Positions 15,931 through 17,292 of a DNA stretch of 17,292 nucleotides are shown in pieces; the first letter of the stretch is position 1, and the number at the start of each line of letters is the position of its first letter. Under the pieces are notes generated by a model. The model did no database searches. It was not told the DNA's origin and saw nothing but the letters and a program-made list of their open reading frames with translations. A program made the position numbers and the translations under genes. This DNA is from Ophiosphaerella korrae (taxonomy: Eukaryota > Ascomycota > Dothideomycetes > Pleosporales > Phaeosphaeriaceae), in the NCBI GenBank assembly GCA_028456385.1, contig JALNQF010000671.1, positions 1-17,292 of the forward strand, in the 5' to 3' direction.

Positions 15931-17292
15931 AATACTTTACTAAATAAGTTAGTAAGCCTTACTTTACTATATTAAATAATATAGCTAGCTATCTCTTTAC
16001 TTCTATATAATTTAGCTTTTATTTATAACTTTATATATTTTACTTTAAGAAGTAATATATCTTACTATAATATTAGCTCTAGAAGAATAATACTTAGCTT
16101 AAACCTTATAGCTTACTTATAAATTTTATTAGTTTATTTATACTACTACTATAATAGAAGCTTTATAAGTATTAAATTAATATAGAAAAATATATAATAA
16201 GTTATAAAAGCTATTATAGATACTAGTAAATATACTTTAATACTTTTATAAAAGTTTTATAAAGAGTAAGTTATATACTAAAACTAAAAGTAAGAAGAAC
16301 TTTAGTAGGTTTTAGCTCTATACTAAAATAAAAATACTTAACTTTACTTTTATAAAGGAACACTATATTAGCTTAAGTAACTTACTAAGCTTATCTTTTA
16401 GGCTTATATTCTCTACTCTTTTTTTCTATACTTACTTCTTTTAAATAACTTCTAGGAATTCTTTTTTATCTTTAAGAATAGCTTAGTTATAGAGCTAGAT
16501 TATCTACGCGCCTTTAGATAAATTTCTTTAAGGCGCAAAGTCTATTTTTCTTACTAGCTTTACTAGTAAAGTTAATATAACTAACTAGTATAAAGCTCTT
16601 TCTACTTTTCTCTCTAATATACTTATTATAATTTATAATCTATATTATACTTATTAGGATAGCTTATAGTATAAGAAAATTAACTTAACTTTATATTATA
16701 AGTAAGTAGAATAAGAGCTTAAAAAGTAAGACTAAGTTAATATTATTATTATTTACTTCTATCTAGCTACTTAAGTTCTTATTAGTTTACTTAAGTTAGG
16801 CGTCTATATATACGTTCCTAGTAAAGCTATTATTATTTATCTAGAAAGATACTAAAAGAGAGAGAATATATAGATTATATATAATAAATTTAAAGTTAAG
16901 ATAGTTAATACTATTAATAAGCTAAAGGAAGTAATTATAAAAAAGTTACCTATTAGCTTATAACTTTTAAGCTTTAACTTCTAAAGAGTAAGTATTACAG
17001 CAGTAACAAGAGAACTATAGATAGAACAATTAGTCTAATATTAGAAGAATTAGACTAGTACGATAAAGAGAACCCTAGACTAGATTAGGAAACTACATAT
17101 AATTAGACACGTAAGGCAATCTATAATCTATAGGTCCTTAGCGACAATAGATTATAGATTAGGGTAATCCGCGATCTGTTAGTCTTGGTAGTAACAGATT
17201 AATAGATTACTACGAGTATATAGTTAGTAGTAATGCGCATCGTTAGGATAGTATTAGTAATTTAATCCTTTAACTACAGAACGCTAATACAA
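15931..17292. repeat. Strongly AT-rich, RIP-like repetitive block
   Basis: Composition changes sharply at about 15931 to a sequence dominated by TA, CTA/TAG and TTA/TAA, with very few CpA/TpG or CpG dinucleotides compared with the neighbouring gene. This is what heavy CpA-to-TpA RIP leaves behind. The last 295 bp match 421-715. No open frame longer than a few dozen codons survives. The parent element for 15931-16960 cannot be recognised. Confidence 0.8.
16998..17292 (+). repeat. Diverged direct repeat, copy B
   Basis: Second copy of the repeat at 421-715, running off the window end. The coding tail is recognisable (LDxYDKENPRLD then ETTYN, against LDPYDPEGHELD and ETAHN in copy A), but Trp codons have become TAG and one base is missing near 17030. 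The hairpins persist: AATCTATA 17125-17132 with TATAGATT 17153-17160, and ATCTGTTA 17174-17181 with TAACAGAT 17192-17199. Confidence 0.75.

Noticed and set aside
1..17292. CRISPR arrays, bacterial-type operons, tRNA or rRNA genes.
   Set aside because: No regularly spaced identical repeats with unique spacers were seen. The few GGTTCGA-like strings (for example near 3196) lack a matching cloverleaf. Gene structure is eukaryotic.

Overview
The window looks like nuclear DNA of a filamentous ascomycete (Pezizomycotina). Genes carry short introns of about 50-170 bp with GTRNGT-type donors and CTGAC/CTAAT-like branch sites. The gene families are typical of moulds: a secreted S1/P1 nuclease, a NACHT-ankyrin NLR remnant and a Fot1/pogo transposon. 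Several stretches carry mutations that look like repeat-induced point mutation (RIP). The species cannot be named from the sequence.

Layout. 1-540 is a ruined coding frame of unknown family; its 3' part and the following hairpin region (to about 715) recur in direct orientation at the other end of the window (16998-17292). 881-1831 is the C-terminal part of a mutated NACHT/ankyrin NLR-type gene with a well-preserved block of four 102-bp ankyrin units. 1832-4019 has no recognisable gene. 4020-5394 is a frame-disrupted multi-pass membrane protein gene, followed by a lone ankyrin scrap at 5667-5741. 5886-7357 (+) is an apparently intact three-exon IF-2B-family gene. 7764-10444 (-) is a pseudogene of the p24 cargo receptor ERV25, split by a complete 1833-bp Fot1/pogo-like transposon (8038-9870) with 60-bp inverted repeats and a TA target duplication. 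11008-12205 (-) is a four-exon short-chain dehydrogenase/reductase gene with two in-frame TAG codons. 12278-13967 is intergenic. 13968-14960 (+) is an intact S1/P1 nuclease with a hidden in-phase intron. 15537-15926 (-) is a frameshifted end of another membrane protein gene, cut off where a very AT-rich block (15931-17292) begins.

How it fits together. There is no operon or gene cluster. Two genes look functional (IF-2B-like and S1/P1 nuclease). Most others are broken, and in five of the broken frames nearly every premature stop is TAG or TAA, as CpA-to-TpA transitions on either strand would produce. The transposase frame keeps its full 541 codons without an indel despite about 32 stops, and removing the transposon plus one TA restores the ERV25 frame. 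The picture is a duplicated, RIP-hit accessory region interleaved with a few live single-copy genes. I did not find a convincing new defence or biosynthetic system. The most unusual items are the nested ERV25/transposon pair, the uneven mutation load inside the transposon, and the unidentified repeated coding end at both window edges.
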